This document shows, one piece after another, positions 12,271-23,739 of a stretch of DNA of 64,000 nt (the stretch's first letter is position 1; the number at the start of each line of letters is the position of its first letter). The stretch spans positions 43,199,560-43,263,559 of the forward strand of contig CM030711.1 in the NCBI GenBank assembly GCA_017979445.1, in the 5' to 3' direction. The DNA comes from Akebia trifoliata (lineage: Eukaryota; Streptophyta; Magnoliopsida; Ranunculales; Lardizabalaceae). The notes under the pieces were generated by a model. It ran no database searches, had not been told where the DNA came from, and saw nothing but the letters and a program-made list of their open reading frames with translations. The translations under genes were made by a program, and so were the position numbers.

Positions 12271-15200
12271 TATAGATATGGGTCCCGTTCAGTACCAAAC
12301 ATTTTGGCCAACATTTTAGCCAACCATTTTTGTCCTACATGGGTTAGAAGTTTTGGAATGGGCTGATTTTTGGAGAGGATGATCTCTACGGTGAGGAGAT
12401 CATCCTCACCAAAAATCAGCCCATTCCAAAACTTCTAGCCCCATGTTTACAAGTTGAAAAATCGTGGACTGTCCATTTTTTGTAAACCATTTTTGATGGG
12501 GTTAGAAGTTTTGGAATGGGCTGATTTTTGGTGATGATGATCTCCTCACCGTAGAGATCATCCTCACCAAAAATCAGCCCATTCCAAAACTTCTAACCCA
12601 TGTTTTGAAAAATGTTTTGCCAAAATGTTTGGTGCTGAACATATATATATATTTTGTTGAGCAAGCTATTTTAAAAGGGTGTTTTCAAAGACCATTTATT
12701 CTTAAGTTTAAAATAGGATTTGATGATATAAATGATAACATCATTTAGTAGAAGAAAAAAAATATTGTCTTAACTTTCGATTTTTTCGACTTTTTCCCTT
12801 GCCAACTTATTTCGAACCCTGACTTGGTGACTATGTTATGGATGATATCTTCTAAGTGTTATCTTTATGGAATAGAGAAAGAATATGATGGATTCCCGAG
12901 AGTGTTGAAGATTTTAGGTCGGGTTCTAGGGAAAGAAAGGAGTCAAGGACATATTGGTATCAACAAACATGTGTAACTAGCTTGAAAACCTTACTTCACA
13001 AAGTGAGTCCAGAACCAGTTGTTGCAAACCAGTTTTAATTAATTATTTTAGAAAGAGAAATGGGAACGAAATTACAAACAAAAGAGAAAGCAAAGTGTAT
13101 GGTAGAAGGTGATGCAGAAAAATTGGTAACAAGATGAGTAAATTGCAACTGCAGTAAGTCCTTGGTTCTAAGATTTGTTCTGCTCCAGAATGTTCTGACC
13201 GAAACATTTTGGTTTTTTAACATAACAGAATAAAGCATTGCCACCTGTTTTGAAATTTCGATGTATAGCAATTTTATGATGCATTTCAGAATGATCCGCA
13301 CCACATACAAAAAACATATTGGTACATATATATATATATAGGGTCAGGTTCAAGGGCCATATGAGAAAACATATGTAAAAACTTTCGTTTTTAATAAAAT
13401 TTTAAAATATGGGTTAGAAATTTTGGATTGAGCTGATTTTTTGTGAGGATGATCTCTATGATGGGGAAGATCATCCAAAAAAAAAAAAAATCAGCCCAAT
13501 CTGAAACTTCTAACCCCATTAAAAGTGATTTAGAATGTGGACCGTCGATTTTTTACCAATTTTTATCACTAATTTGTAAATCACTTTTGATGGATTTAGA
13601 AGTTTCTGATTGAGCTGATTTTTTGTGAGGATGATCTTTTCATCATAGTGACCATCCTTGCAAAAAATCAGCTCAATCCAAAACCTCTAACTCTTATTTT
13701 GAAAAACGAAAGTTTTTTCATATGTTTTCTTATATGGCCCTTGAAATGCCCCCATATCTATATATATATATATATATTGCTTTTTTATAATAATTTTACA
13801 AAAATTTAAATGTTTAAAACATTTCTGGATGTTAGGGAGTGCTTTATGAAACATACCAAAACATACAGGTAAGTGCAGAAAAATATATATTACCATTAGG
13901 ATACAAGAACAAGATACTACAGTTAAAAATTTAAATAAACTTTATAGTCTTAAAATTCAATTAATCAAATACAACAGACTTCTCCAGCATTAATATGCAT
14001 CGAATGCATTATTTCAAGTTTCCTATTTTTGTCCTGGGCAATGTTTTGGAAAATCTCTAGCTTCCATTTTGAACACTTAAAATAATTTTATTTAATACTT
14101 TGGTTTCGTTTTTACCTTTTGAAAAACAGAAATCAAGGACACGAGATCTTAAATATTGAGTAAGTCTACACTCTAGGTCACCGTTTCTTCCGTAGCTTTT
14201 GCACTAGCAATACTTACGTGATTGCACATATTCGATGATGGATCCCTCAATGATGTTATTTGCAGATAATAATGCAATGGAATTAATGAGATTAGAGATA
14301 GAGTAAATGCAGCTAGAGCTATAGAGGGATACTAAAGGTTTTAGCATAAGTGGGACTAAGACAAAGAATATGCATTGTAGCCTAATAAGGCCTCGCTAAG
14401 GGATGAAGTATTGGTCACGATTGAGGGCAAGAAACCCCATGGCCATAAAGAGGAAAAGGATGATGCCCATAAAATTAGATGTGGCGACTGAAATGGAGAT
14501 GCGCTCCTGGAGTATAATATAACATAAGCAAAATGGTCAAACTAAAGGAGAAATTCTATAAGACAGCAACCACTGGTAAGAAAAAAGTCATAATTGAGCT
14601 CGTCTCATGGAATCTAAGAGCAGCAGCTCAATAGGGGGGAATAAATAAAGGAGACAGTGAGATGATTTGAGAATGTTCAACAAACATGCAACGCTGAGAT
14701 ACTTCCAACACTTCCCAACATACACGTATCCACATGATACTCTATTGAACTGGTGTTGAATATTACATGGATATTTCTACCTTACAATATTGTTTTACTT
14801 CATGGATAGTTCCACACCATACTATGTATGCATTGGTTTATCTTATTCACTCTTAACAAATTACCAAACCAGTTTCCAGAAGGACAGGGCCTTATTCCGT
14901 GATCCATAATGTCGATTAAATGCTTGTCGAAGAATGTGAGAGGCCTGAATAATAAGGCCAAGAGATCTGTGGTGAAATCGGTAATTTATTATGAAAAAAC
15001 GCGTAGCGTTACTCTTTGGGAGTCGAACTGGAAGTGGTGGACGACCATTTGATTGCTGAGGGTGTCGGGAACATCTGATGGTGCTACAATCCAGCATTGG
15101 AACTTCATGAGGAATTATTGTTATGTGAGATTTGAGATTTGTAGAGGTCAACGACTCGTTAATGGGGGCTTTTTCAGCTTTGATCTTGTGCAAGTGTACC

Positions 15201-18200
15201 GACGACGAGTTCAAGTGGGTTTTCTCTGGGATTTATGGGCCAACTTTGGACTGTGAGAGGTGCCAATTTTGGGAGGAATTGAACAATGTGGGCTCCTACT
15301 GGAACCGAATGTAGTGTCTAGGGGGTGATTTCAATGTCATTATATTCTCCTTCGAAAAATTAGGGGATTTGTGAATTTGCTCCAAGATGAGGATGTTCGG
15401 GGAATTTATGAATTGAAATTCAATGATGGATATTCCTTTGTGCAAGAAATCCTTCAACTTGTACAATAATCAGAGTAGGCCGACCCTTATTGATATCTTG
15501 GCCAATGACAGCCTCACTTAGACTTTGGTGCAGATAGAAAGCTCTACAAACATGAGAGGAAAAGGAGAAAGGGGCATGGAAGATTGCAAGAATAGATCGA
15601 AAAACACGTGGTCTGATGAATGAGGACTGAGATAGATTGGAGTGCAAAACATGACCCATGAAACCCAACCCAAATCGTTAAATACTTGGGATAATGCTTA
15701 AATTGATAGATTTCTCAGTGATTTTATAATAAAAGCTATCGATCTAAAAAAAAATTATAATCAAAGCTTAAACACTATGCCAATAACAAGATAATTATTT
15801 TTTACCCAAAATTCACAAAAGTGTACAAGTATCCAAAGATAATATGAAAGAATGGCGTCAGACGAAGTTCTGAAGATGGAAAAAGAATGTGGTAAAACAT
15901 CATGGACGAAAAAAAAAAAATTACTACTATGAAAGGTAGAAACAGCATCAATCATGCCATCCATCCAAGTACCACAATGGACGTTGCCCCAGTATCAAAG
16001 CATAAGCACCCCCAAATCAGGTAAGACCAAATTCTCAACAACTATAATCGGGGATAAAAAAAAGAACAAGAAACCCTAATAGAGAGGCTTTAAGAGGTCT
16101 AAGAGCTAACATAAAATGAGACATATCAGACTCAAGCAAGTCCAGCATAAAGTGAACCATTTTAAGCACTGTGTAGTAATGCTTTCTCGACTCGACCATA
16201 TCTTCATTGCAGTGAGTTACCACTCAATTAACTAGACACTACAAGATCTTAACCCTCATCCAAGAAAAAAAAAATTCTAACCCTAATATTGACCAACAAA
16301 AACAGACCAGTATCACGGAGAAATAAAGGACCCACATAAATTTTGTGCCTAGGACAGAAAATATCAATAACACGCAGTTTTCTGTGAAAACACTATCAAA
16401 CCTGAATGCAGAATGCAAGCCCCAATATATTGTTCGCCAACCAATGCTTCTGTTTAGCATACCATGCACAGAAAAAGGTTCCTGGAATCGCTGCAATAAC
16501 CTGAGACCTCGTGAACTCAACCTCCACAGCTGTGTAAGAAAGGCACAAAGGTAAACATCATTCTGCATACTAAGGGCATAATCAGGGTCAACTGGATCAG
16601 TCAAAGTTGGTGTTTCTTTTCCTTGTCAGAAGCACTGAATATTTATTAATGAATAAAATCTGTAGATTCTAGCATTGCTAGAAATGTTGCTTGATATGAG
16701 TCAGCTAGGGAATTTTGGGGGGAAGTCGACTCACTTTTTCCAAGTAGGAATTTATGTTATAATAGAGTGCTGTGAAAGAAAAACATCAAGAAAACATTCT
16801 CCAGCTGAAATTGAAGATAGATATGCTACTGAAGAAGAGACAGAGATGACTTGCTTCTCAGATCCAGTGATCCTCTCTATCATTAAGCCTGTGTATCTCT
16901 TTTACATAATAATATATAATAAAAAATAAGAGATGAATTATGCTATTCTCAGAACTAGTTGAAAACCAAGCAGAGGTTGCTTCATACCACCATCTCTTTA
17001 AAGTAATCAAATTGGGTGATTGCATCGACAATGTCATATGCCACATCAGTGACCTGCAACAATTTTTTGCCAAAGGGTAATGGCAATATGGTAGTAACAT
17101 TGCTCATTTTTTTTTAAGGGTAAGAAATTTATTTGAGAGAGAGAGAGAGCACAAGTAAAGGAGGTCAAGAAGACCTGCCTAGCAGAATAACCAAGGTATT
17201 ATATTGCCATTTTACACAAAGAAACGCATACAATTTCTGAAAATTGTAAAGGAATCATGTTTACCCTCGTTCCAACGTACCATGCTTGATAGGGAAAAGC
17301 ATAGAGCAACAAGAAAACAGTACACAACACGGAAACATGAAGAGTGGCAATCTCATGAGGCATATAGTTCATCCACTAAGTCTTTAGGAAAGGTGGATAC
17401 CTCACATTGTTACACCTCTTTAATGCCTTGTGTCCAAGGTAAGAACATTGTAAGGATGTAACTTTACAAGATAAATTTTACTTTCCCCCTTCCCTAAAAA
17501 AATTCGGTTAAATAACAGCAATCAATTTACATCAATGAGGGCGGCAGCTTGCTTAGTAAAGTTTGGGAGTGTTAATACCAGGAACTTGCGTCAAAAACCG
17601 CCTTCACCTACTAAACATAATCCATTTTCCCATTCAAGGAAAAAAAAAAGTGTATTTTACTGAACTAGCAACAAGAACATGACTTTGGCTATCTAAAACG
17701 AATCCATGCTCATGACTTGTTAAAAGAATCATGTTCACGAGTCCAGATCCTATATGCCTAATATGCAGTAATTTACTACAAGCCATCGTCATTTGCAGAA
17801 TTTTTTGCAAAAAACTACGATATGAAGATAAAAAAACACAGTTCTCTGCATGTGCCATATAGAAAGCACTGGAGTGAGGTAGTATTACAGCACACCAGGA
17901 GCATTGGATCCCAGCTCCATGTCATGAGGCTTACACACCACAATTAAAGGCCTACAATTCAAGCTTAGGGTTATTGAATTGCCTAGTATGCAGTAATTTA
18001 CTACAAGCCATCGTCATTTGCAGAATTTTTTGCAAAAAACTACGATATGAAGATAAAAAAAATAGTTCTCTGCATGTGCCATATAGAAAGCACTGGAGTG
18101 AGGTAGTATTACAGCACGCCAGGAGCATTGGATCCCAGCTCCATGTCATGAGGCTTACACACCACAATTAAAGGCCTACAATTCAAGCTTAGGGTTATTG

Positions 18201-19931
18201 AATTGCCTCCCCCCCCCCCCCCCCCCTTCTCCCCTCCCTCCAAAATAAAAATAAAAGAAACTCATTAAGAGAAGAGAAGAGAAACTCAATTTCTCTCCAC
18301 CATGTTTGGATTGACAGGAGAGAACTTGGGACAACTTTGAAATTTTAAAATATCTTAAAAGAGATTTAAGGGCAGAGTGGGAATTATAAAATATTTTAAA
18401 AGGGTTTTTCTCCACTTTTGGAGAGAAAGAAAACTCACCTTTTTTTCTCTCGTCTTCTCTCCCCACCCCACTTCACAATCCAAACAAGAGAAATGGAGGG
18501 AAACTCATTTATTTTCTCTTCTCTTTTCTTCTCTTCTCTCCATTTCTCTCAATCCAAACACAATGTCAGTACACTAAGCATGATGTACTACTAACAAATG
18601 ATACTTAGCTTTAAACAAAAACAAAAAAAGGAAGCATGTGATAAAATATTGATATATAGGATGGGATAATCTATCAATTTAAAATAATGGATAGATTACC
18701 CATACCCATATTAATGTCCTAGATTTTAGGAAATGAAGAGTCATATCCCAATTTTCCTTTCAAGGGTTCCTATGCATATATGTATATGGGCCTACCACCT
18801 AAATTGACCAAATAGATCTACTGATTTAACAATGATAAAGCTCACCTTTGTAACTGAACCTAAACCCAAAAAGCCATCCATTATGCCATCAAAACTTGTG
18901 ACTCATGGTTTATTAGTGATGCCCATGCGACATGGTGTTTTAAATACAAATAGTGTACCAAGAAAAGCATCAAGAGTGAGTGTTTGGAATGATAGAGGAC
19001 AATAGGACATACAGCGGAAATAAGGAAGATGCCAAACAATGACGTCCTCGTTCCAATGTTTGGGAAGAAAACGCATAATTGCAGGTAATAATGTTGCACT
19101 GTTCAGAAAAAAATTGATTGTGTGAGATACGAAAAAACAATAGCAGTGAATCTCAAAATTAAAATATAGTTGAATGACCCATATAGAGAGAACTTACCCA
19201 AGAGCGATGATCCCAAGTATAAAGAAGTAGCCAGTGAGTACAGCATTGACCAAGTCTTTCGATACAAATTTGAAGAGTAAAAACAGTGATAAAAGCATCG
19301 CACTTCCAACCAAAGGGAAGCGCATGGCATGCTCATTCGACATCGTCTCCTGCATTATTATACACATCTCATTTAGTATCTCATTTATAATAAAAAAGAG
19401 CTTCTATTGCCATGCCAACTTTTACTAACAGCACCCCAAGATGTGTGTTACTTCTATGGTGATTTACATATGAATTGGGGTTCTGTTAGCAAAAATTGAT
19501 GTGACAATAGAATCCCTCGTAATAAAATTCAAGAACTGAATCAACACGGACACCCGTACTTACCGAAGGCGGTGTTGGTTTGACTGATCGGTAGCAACCC
19601 ACATATACCGTAAGGCATGCCGTCAAAATGACATTTAAATTTGGATTTACCTTGACTATCAGTGGTGCAAGAGTTAAACCTGTGAGATAAAACAAGCGAG
19701 TTCAAGAAATCGAACTATTTTCAAATAAATTATAGATACTGTTCTTGATACAATCAAATGTTTACAATTACTTAAGGTTGCGGTTTATGAATTTGTGACT
19801 TTATTAATAATATTTCAAATACAGAATTATTGTAAATCGACAAAATATAAACAAATAAATAATCTGAACAAAATCATAAACCCATACACACCTGCTAGAG
19901 CCAGATTCGCAATACGTTCCCCGGCCTTCAT
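6108..19931 (-). CDS. SPP: Signal peptide peptidase (intramembrane aspartyl protease), 11 exons, 345 aa
   Basis: The exons, in transcript order, are 19931-19892, 19679-19564, 19349-19198, 19098-19013, 16529-16402, 11402-11352, 9987-9901, 9757-9688, 7293-7157, 6850-6773 and 6200-6108. All introns are GT-AG and the phases close to 346 codons including the stop. Start MKAGERIANLALAGL and the following NPNLNVILTACLTVYVGC match plant SPP. The catalytic motifs are all present: YD in GLFVYDIFW (Asp198), GLGD (Asp239) and PAL (290-292). Several hydrophobic segments fit the nine-helix family fold. In the ER membrane, SPP cleaves signal-peptide remnants and tail-anchored substrates; this is family knowledge. 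The length matches the family (Arabidopsis about 344 aa). The C-terminus ends KKVE, which fits an ER-retrieval dilysine signal. Introns of up to 5 kb carry LINE pieces and MITEs, but no exon is disrupted. The product is very secure; the exon ends were read by eye. Confidence 0.96.
6911..7048. repeat. Tandem duplication of about 69 bp in an SPP intron
   Basis: TAATTAAATAAAGGACGCTC... starting at 6911 repeats at 6980. Both copies contain CCATCCTCACTT and ACTCAAGAGCCTTTATTGGT with a few substitutions. It lies in the intron between exons 9 and 10, so it does not affect the protein. Confidence 0.8.
8401..8560 (-). mobile_element. LINE 3'-end fragment, antisense, in an SPP intron
   Basis: Read on the minus strand, the sequence runs through TTTTGTTCATTTTAATGAAATC and ends in ACCTATCAAAAAAAG. 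This is the same type of tail (a TATCAA motif directly before poly-A) as the LINE ends at 10775, 41218, 53140 and 63070. The upstream boundary is uncertain and may reach 8750. A 132-codon minus-strand frame across it (8127-8525) is not a real gene. Confidence 0.5.
10535..10775 (+). mobile_element. 5'-truncated LINE tail in an SPP intron
   Basis: The plus strand encodes FEEFKEIFFDDFIGRW, matching the C-terminal end of the larger LINE here (VEFKGIFFEDFIARWDR near 41020). It is followed by a 3' UTR ending in ACTTATCAAGAAAAAAAA. Only the last part of ORF2 is left, as expected from abortive target-primed reverse transcription. Confidence 0.75.
12280..12647. mobile_element. MULE-type foldback MITE with nested hairpins, copy 2
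   Basis: This is the closest relative of the 3133 element. It starts GGGTCCCGTTCAGTACC, has outer arms ACCAAACATTTTGGC / GCCAAAATGTTTGGT, and holds two GGAATGGGCTGATTTTTGG hairpins separated by a GTTTACAAGTTG...TTTGTAAACC pair. It sits in a (TA)n microsatellite, so the right end and target duplication cannot be fixed. The outer arm sequence differs from copy 1 while the inner hairpins are nearly the same. Confidence 0.8.
13341..13753. mobile_element. MULE-type foldback MITE with nested hairpins, copy 3 (diverged)
   Basis: The outer arms TTCAAGGGCCATATGAGAAA and TTTTCTTATATGGCCCTTGAA enclose two diverged hairpins with GATTGAGCTGATTTTTTGTG arms and the GGATGATCT loop motif. The ends are GGG...CCC. 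The flanks ATATATATA and ATATCTATA agree at 8 of 9 bases, consistent with a 9-bp target duplication but within (TA)n DNA. The architecture is the same as copies 1 and 2, but the outer arm sequence is different. Confidence 0.75.
14900..15660 (+). pseudogene. Decayed LINE endonuclease fragment in an SPP intron
   Basis: The plus-strand frames carry the N-terminal APE-endonuclease signature of plant LINE ORF2: KNVRGLNNKAKRSVVKS near 14930, FKWVFSGIYGPT near 15210, FWEELNN near 15275 and GGDFNVI near 15322. A weak match to the following region runs to about 15650. Stops and frameshifts break it throughout. It lies inside the 5-kb SPP intron between exons 5 and 6, antisense to SPP. Confidence 0.8.
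17762..18208. repeat. Recent 225-bp tandem duplication in an SPP intron
   Basis: The unit starting TATGCAGTAATTTACTACAA at 17762 repeats at 17987 and ends with GGGTTATTGAATTGCCT at 17984 and 18208. The two copies are nearly identical, differing mainly in a short A-run/ACAC indel and one substitution (CACACC/CACGCC). Such low divergence implies a recent event or recent gene conversion. Confidence 0.9.
18208..18570. repeat. Poly-C tract and MITE-like sequence with TTTGGATTG ends
   Basis: A run of about 18 C residues is followed by pyrimidine-rich DNA. TTTCTCTCCACC-ATGTTTGGATTG near 18290-18315 and CATTTCTCTCAATCCAAACA near 18540-18560 form inverted ends. Internal AAATATCTTAAAAGAG and TAAAATATTTTAAAAGGG stretches are partly palindromic. 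I see no coding potential. The family is not identified. Confidence 0.45.
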
Positions 19932-20360
19932 TATCAAGAATTTGCCTATAAAAGCTAATTTACGAGAGCTTGAAAGAAATGATTAATGCGCGATTTGATG
20001 ATCTTGCACGTTGCAGATACTGCAACTCGATCTTGCTAGAAGAAGAAAAAAAAATACAAAATTGATGAAAAATGCTTCAACAATCAAACTGAAATCGTTT
20101 TTTCTTTCTTTGATTTCGTCGAGATCACAAACATAATAGAATAATTAACCCCGAAAAAATATAAAATTAAAATTCTCAATCGAATTATTTCGATTCTTGA
20201 ACTCAAAATTAGGGTTTAGCAAGAGAAGACGGGAATTGGGGTTTCTGTTGATGGATGGAGAGAGAAAGAGGGAGAAAGATGTGAGTTTAAGCGTACCTGA
20301 GAAGGAAAGAGATTCAAGAATAAGATCTGTCGATACTGTCTGTTGGTTTTATAGATCGAA
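19932..20360 (-). promoter_or_regulatory. SPP promoter and 5' UTR, probably with a leader intron
   Basis: On the minus strand CTATAAAA (20354-20347) is a good TATA box, putting transcription start near 20320. A strong donor CTTCTCAG|GTACGC lies at 20297/20296 and an acceptor TTTTATAG lies at 19946, just upstream of the ATG. A short leader exon (about 20320-20297), a roughly 350-nt 5' UTR intron and a 14-nt leader piece in the first coding exon are therefore likely. An unspliced leader cannot be excluded. Confidence 0.5.
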
Positions 20361-20465
20361 AAGACAAGGAATGTGCTGATGCGGAACACAGAGACGAAAT
20401 GGAAGAAATATCCTTCCGAGGGTACGTTTTTATTTCTCTTTTCTTCCCCCATAAATTATTTTCTT

Positions 20466-20642
20466 GAGTTGTGTAGGTGTGAACACGTACTGCGATTCTC
20501 ACAATTCTGACGTGGGCATGTGCATGTAACCGTAGATGGTTTTTAGGCGTATCGCGAGGAAAAACATCTACGGTTATGTGTTCACCTCCATGTTAGAATT
20601 GTGAGAATCGCAGTAAAGCTTGTGTCAGTCCAGCATTAGTTG
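20466..20642. mobile_element. MULE-type palindromic MITE, hairpin-core family, copy 2
   Basis: TACTGCGATTCTCACAATTC pairs with GAATTGTGAGAATCGCAGTA. The centre is CCGTAGATGG...CATCTACGG around GGCGTATCGCGAGGAAAA. The flanks TATTTTCTT (20457-20465) and TTTTTTCTT (20643-20651) agree at 8 of 9, a likely decayed target duplication. It lies just upstream of the SPP promoter. Confidence 0.75.
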
Positions 20643-20892
20643 TTTTTTCTTACATCTGAGGTGTTTATAAACCAGACGAAGAGTGAGGTGTACAAACCAA
20701 TACCTGCCCGACAAGTGGAACAGATGAGATGGTAGGATAGTCCTAGCGATTCTCAAGGCTTAATGGATCCCAATAAAGATCGTTCTTGGTTCTATGGCAT
20801 AAAATGTGTCGGATCTTACTATATGTTGACATTTAAATCCGGATTTTTATATTGAACCAAGTCCTACTCGGATCCTACCATCATGTCATTTA
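20643..20892. other. Short intergenic spacer
   Basis: No coding signal. It contains GGATCC-rich motifs similar to those near 59430 and 60980, possibly remnants of a shared repeat. Confidence 0.4.
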
Positions 20893-21378
20893 TAGGGGTG
20901 TCAATGGCTAGTCGAAAATTCGAATCTAATTTAAATTCAAATTCGAAAAATCGGATATTATTTGAAAATTTTGGATTTTGAATTCAAATTCAAATTCAGA
21001 TAGTTTTATATATTCGAATCCTTATCAGATACAGATTCAAATGTTAGCATTTCGAATCCGATGATATCCATATATATATATATAACATTTGTATATCATT
21101 TTATTTGATTAATTTATTATATACATAGTATAATATATTATAGGATTTTTTTAATAATGAAAAATCAATTGAATAAGGAAAATTTGTATTTTTTTAATAT
21201 ATAAATTATTTGAATTCTAATTGAATTTTATTCGATATCCGATGGGATAATTGGATTCGAATTCGGATAGAGTTTTACAACATTTGTCAGATTTGAATTC
21301 GAATTCGAATATCAGATAAAAAAATTCGAATTTGGATATTGTTGTATTTGAACCGATAAGCATCCGTTGACAGTCCTA
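20893..21378. mobile_element. Non-autonomous hAT element (TAGGGGTGTCAA ends)
   Basis: The 486-bp element is bounded by TAGGGGTGTCAATGG and CCGTTGACAGTCCTA. The subterminal DNA is filled with repeats of AATTCGAATT / ATTCAAATTCG, the style of transposase binding sites in hAT elements. The flanks (GTCATTTA and TGTCAAGG) are not a clean 8-bp repeat, so the target duplication has decayed or one flank is rearranged. No ORF. Confidence 0.7.
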
Positions 21379-21379
21379 T

Positions 21380-21705
21380 GTCAAGGTGACACTCTACCAC
21401 TGGATTATATTCCATTTCCAAGCCCCATTGAGAAATAGAACTGACTAATCCTAAGGCAAAGGGTCGAGAAACTCAACGCCACTATTCCACTATTCCTGAA
21501 CAACTTGGAGCCGGGCCTTCTTTTCGCACTATTACGGATACGAAAATAATGGGAAAAATTGGATTCAATTGTCAACTGCTCCTATCGGAAATAGGATTGA
21601 CTACGGATTCGAGCCAGAGCACATGGTTTCATAAAATCCGTACGATTTTCCCGATCTAAATCGAGCAGGTTTTACATGAAGAAGATTTTGCTCAACGCGA
21701 GATCA
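21380..21705. pseudogene. Plastid DNA insert (NUPT) with part of trnV-GAC
   Basis: GTCAAGGTGACACTCTACCA (21380 on) is the reverse complement of the 5' half of plastid trnV-GAC. It continues into what I recognise as the plastid inverted-repeat spacer beyond trnV (AACTTGGAGCCGGGCC, CGCACTATTACGGATA, GATCTAAATCGAGCAGG) to about 21705. The tRNA half is truncated and mutated, so it is not functional. The base composition is distinctly less AT-rich than the surroundings. The match is from memory of plastid sequence; a search would settle it. Confidence 0.75.
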
Positions 21706-22262
21706 TATCCAGATCCAATCAAGTTAGGTTGGATTCAAATGCTTCTGGAGCTTTTGTTTTTTTCTCCTATTCTACTTTTTCTTTGCAAGCGTACAAGTAG
21801 TACTAGAATTTGCCTGTGATGGTAAACTTAGAGGGGGTATTATTGAAAAGAAGGGGGAGAGGAAAGATAATAAAAATTGAATGGGGGAGAGAAAATGAAG
21901 GGCAATGTGATCCACTATTGTGTTTTAGTATATAGATTTTGATTTACCATTATAACATTTTCATTTTATAGTAATTCATATTCGGAAAAGTGACGAAAAA
22001 CAAAAAAAAAATGATATTTTGAAAAATATAATTTTCAAAGCAATGTGTATTAAGATCCAGGTGAATCTAGGGGTGAACCTATATCCAAAATGAATTCGAA
22101 CCAAGTCAAATGATATTAAACGATATTCGACCGTTTTTATTTTGATATACTTCAGTGACCCAAACTTGCAAAATTCAATTAATTGACAGCTCAAATTTCA
22201 AACCAAGTCCAACTCCTTTTATACCATCCAGACTAGGAGGAATTCTGAATTGATATCTAATA
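21706..22262. other. Intergenic AT-rich DNA, nothing recognised
   Basis: There is a possible relic of a TAGGGGTG-ended hAT element near 22070, but no matching second end. No coding signal. Confidence 0.4.
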
Positions 22263-22441
22263 GAGTTGTGCCAGATTAACATTCAAATTGAAATCAATTG
22301 TCACATTGTTGTGTGGAGTTGCATACATAACCATTGACACTTTGCACTCGTATCTTGATGAAAACATCTACGATAATGTACATACATCCACATCAACAAT
22401 GTGAGAATTGATGTCAATTTTAATGTTACTTCAATATTTTC
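22263..22441. mobile_element. MULE-type palindromic MITE, hairpin-core family, copy 3
   Basis: The direct repeat ATATCTAATA flanks the element exactly (22253-22262 and 22442-22451), a 9-10-bp target duplication. ATCAATTGTCACATTGTTG pairs with CAACAATGTGAGAATTGAT, extending outward to AACATT/AATGTT. The centre has the family loop CTCGTATCTTGATGAAAA followed by CATCTACG, though the left half of the core stem has decayed. Confidence 0.8.
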
Positions 22442-22451
22442 ATATCTAATA

Positions 22452-23730
22452 TATGGAGGAGGGTCCACCAAACTGACCAATTTCAGGTAGAAAATAAGAA
22501 GTAAAAAAAACGCGTGTTTTCCTATCATCTCAATCGTCCCATCCAATGGATAGGTGTTTGGGGGATATATATAAGTCACCCACCCCTTATCTCTTTTCTT
22601 TCTTTCTTTCGCATTATTTCCTTGACTCTCGGTTGAAGTTGTCCATCAAACAAATTATTCAATACAAGAGGTAAAACACAAATTTACAAAACGCAATAAT
22701 GACCTTCTAGGGATTAATACAATGATGCATTTTTCTTGGTAATCCCTAACATATCAACCTATATTTGATCGAGAACGTCAAACCTTGTTTGAAGCTAGTG
22801 TTTCCCATTTCAGTGTTGAGGCCAATGCTTTCAATCTTTTTACTACATTTTAGTTGTTATTTTTTGTATAGTTCATTTTCCTAGTGAAAAATATTAGTGA
22901 GATTCAATGGCTACAAAGTAATGTGTTGCTATGTCAAACTTTTTTTTTTGGTGTGTAGTTGTTTTAAGTGGATAGAGTCATATAAAGAATTCTCATGCTT
23001 TATGTGACGAGCTTTTCAAGCTTCCACTCCTTGAGATGAGTGCATCTTAACGATGGCTTCAATCTTGACTAAGAGCTTTTTCTTTAATCTTCTTTGACTT
23101 TGGATGGTTGAAGGAAATAAGATAAAAAGGATGAGGCCCTAGTGTAGTGCCTGCCAAAGATCCTCCAAAGATTGAGTTAAAAATTATGAAAAACAAAAAA
23201 ACATATTAAGATTGAAGATTGGAAAAGACGATGAATAGTGAATTGTATATAGATTTATTGGTATCTTTCTCTTTCTTTTTTTATCGATTTCTTGAAGTTT
23301 ATATAATTCTTTTAGTTAGACTTTTACACCAAATAATTCAGGATAGATGTCACCATATAGCTAATCCAGGTCGGATCCATAGCTGGATGAGGGATATTGA
23401 CATTCTTTTGGAAAATGTGCCCATACCCCATTAATACCTTCATCGAGTTTAATCAACACCCCATCAATGCTGAGTTGGTGATATTTCACTATTTGGAGGT
23501 GGGTAATTCAGATAATATCTCAATCACCACCATTTTAATAAGTACTCAACGATCTCATATTTAATGAAAGAATTTTCGCACAATAGAGTTCAGATCACAT
23601 TTAATTATTTATCTTATTAGAGTGTGAATTTTGAGCCCGAGCTGTGGTCTCAGCAACCATACAAGTTCCTTTTAAAACCAATGAAATTTGTTGTCCTTAG
23701 CGATCCAAAGCCTATCTAATACTTTTGTTC
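22452..23730. other. Intergenic DNA without a recognisable gene
   Basis: AT-rich, short frames only, no domain or splice structure that I recognise. Confidence 0.5.
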
Positions 23731-23739
23731 AAATAATTT

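Noticed and set aside
16345..16554. Plus-strand frame of 69 codons
   Set aside because: It is the antisense shadow of SPP exon 5.
21380..21416. Functional trnV tRNA gene
   Set aside because: Only the 5' half is present and it carries substitutions; it is part of a plastid insert.
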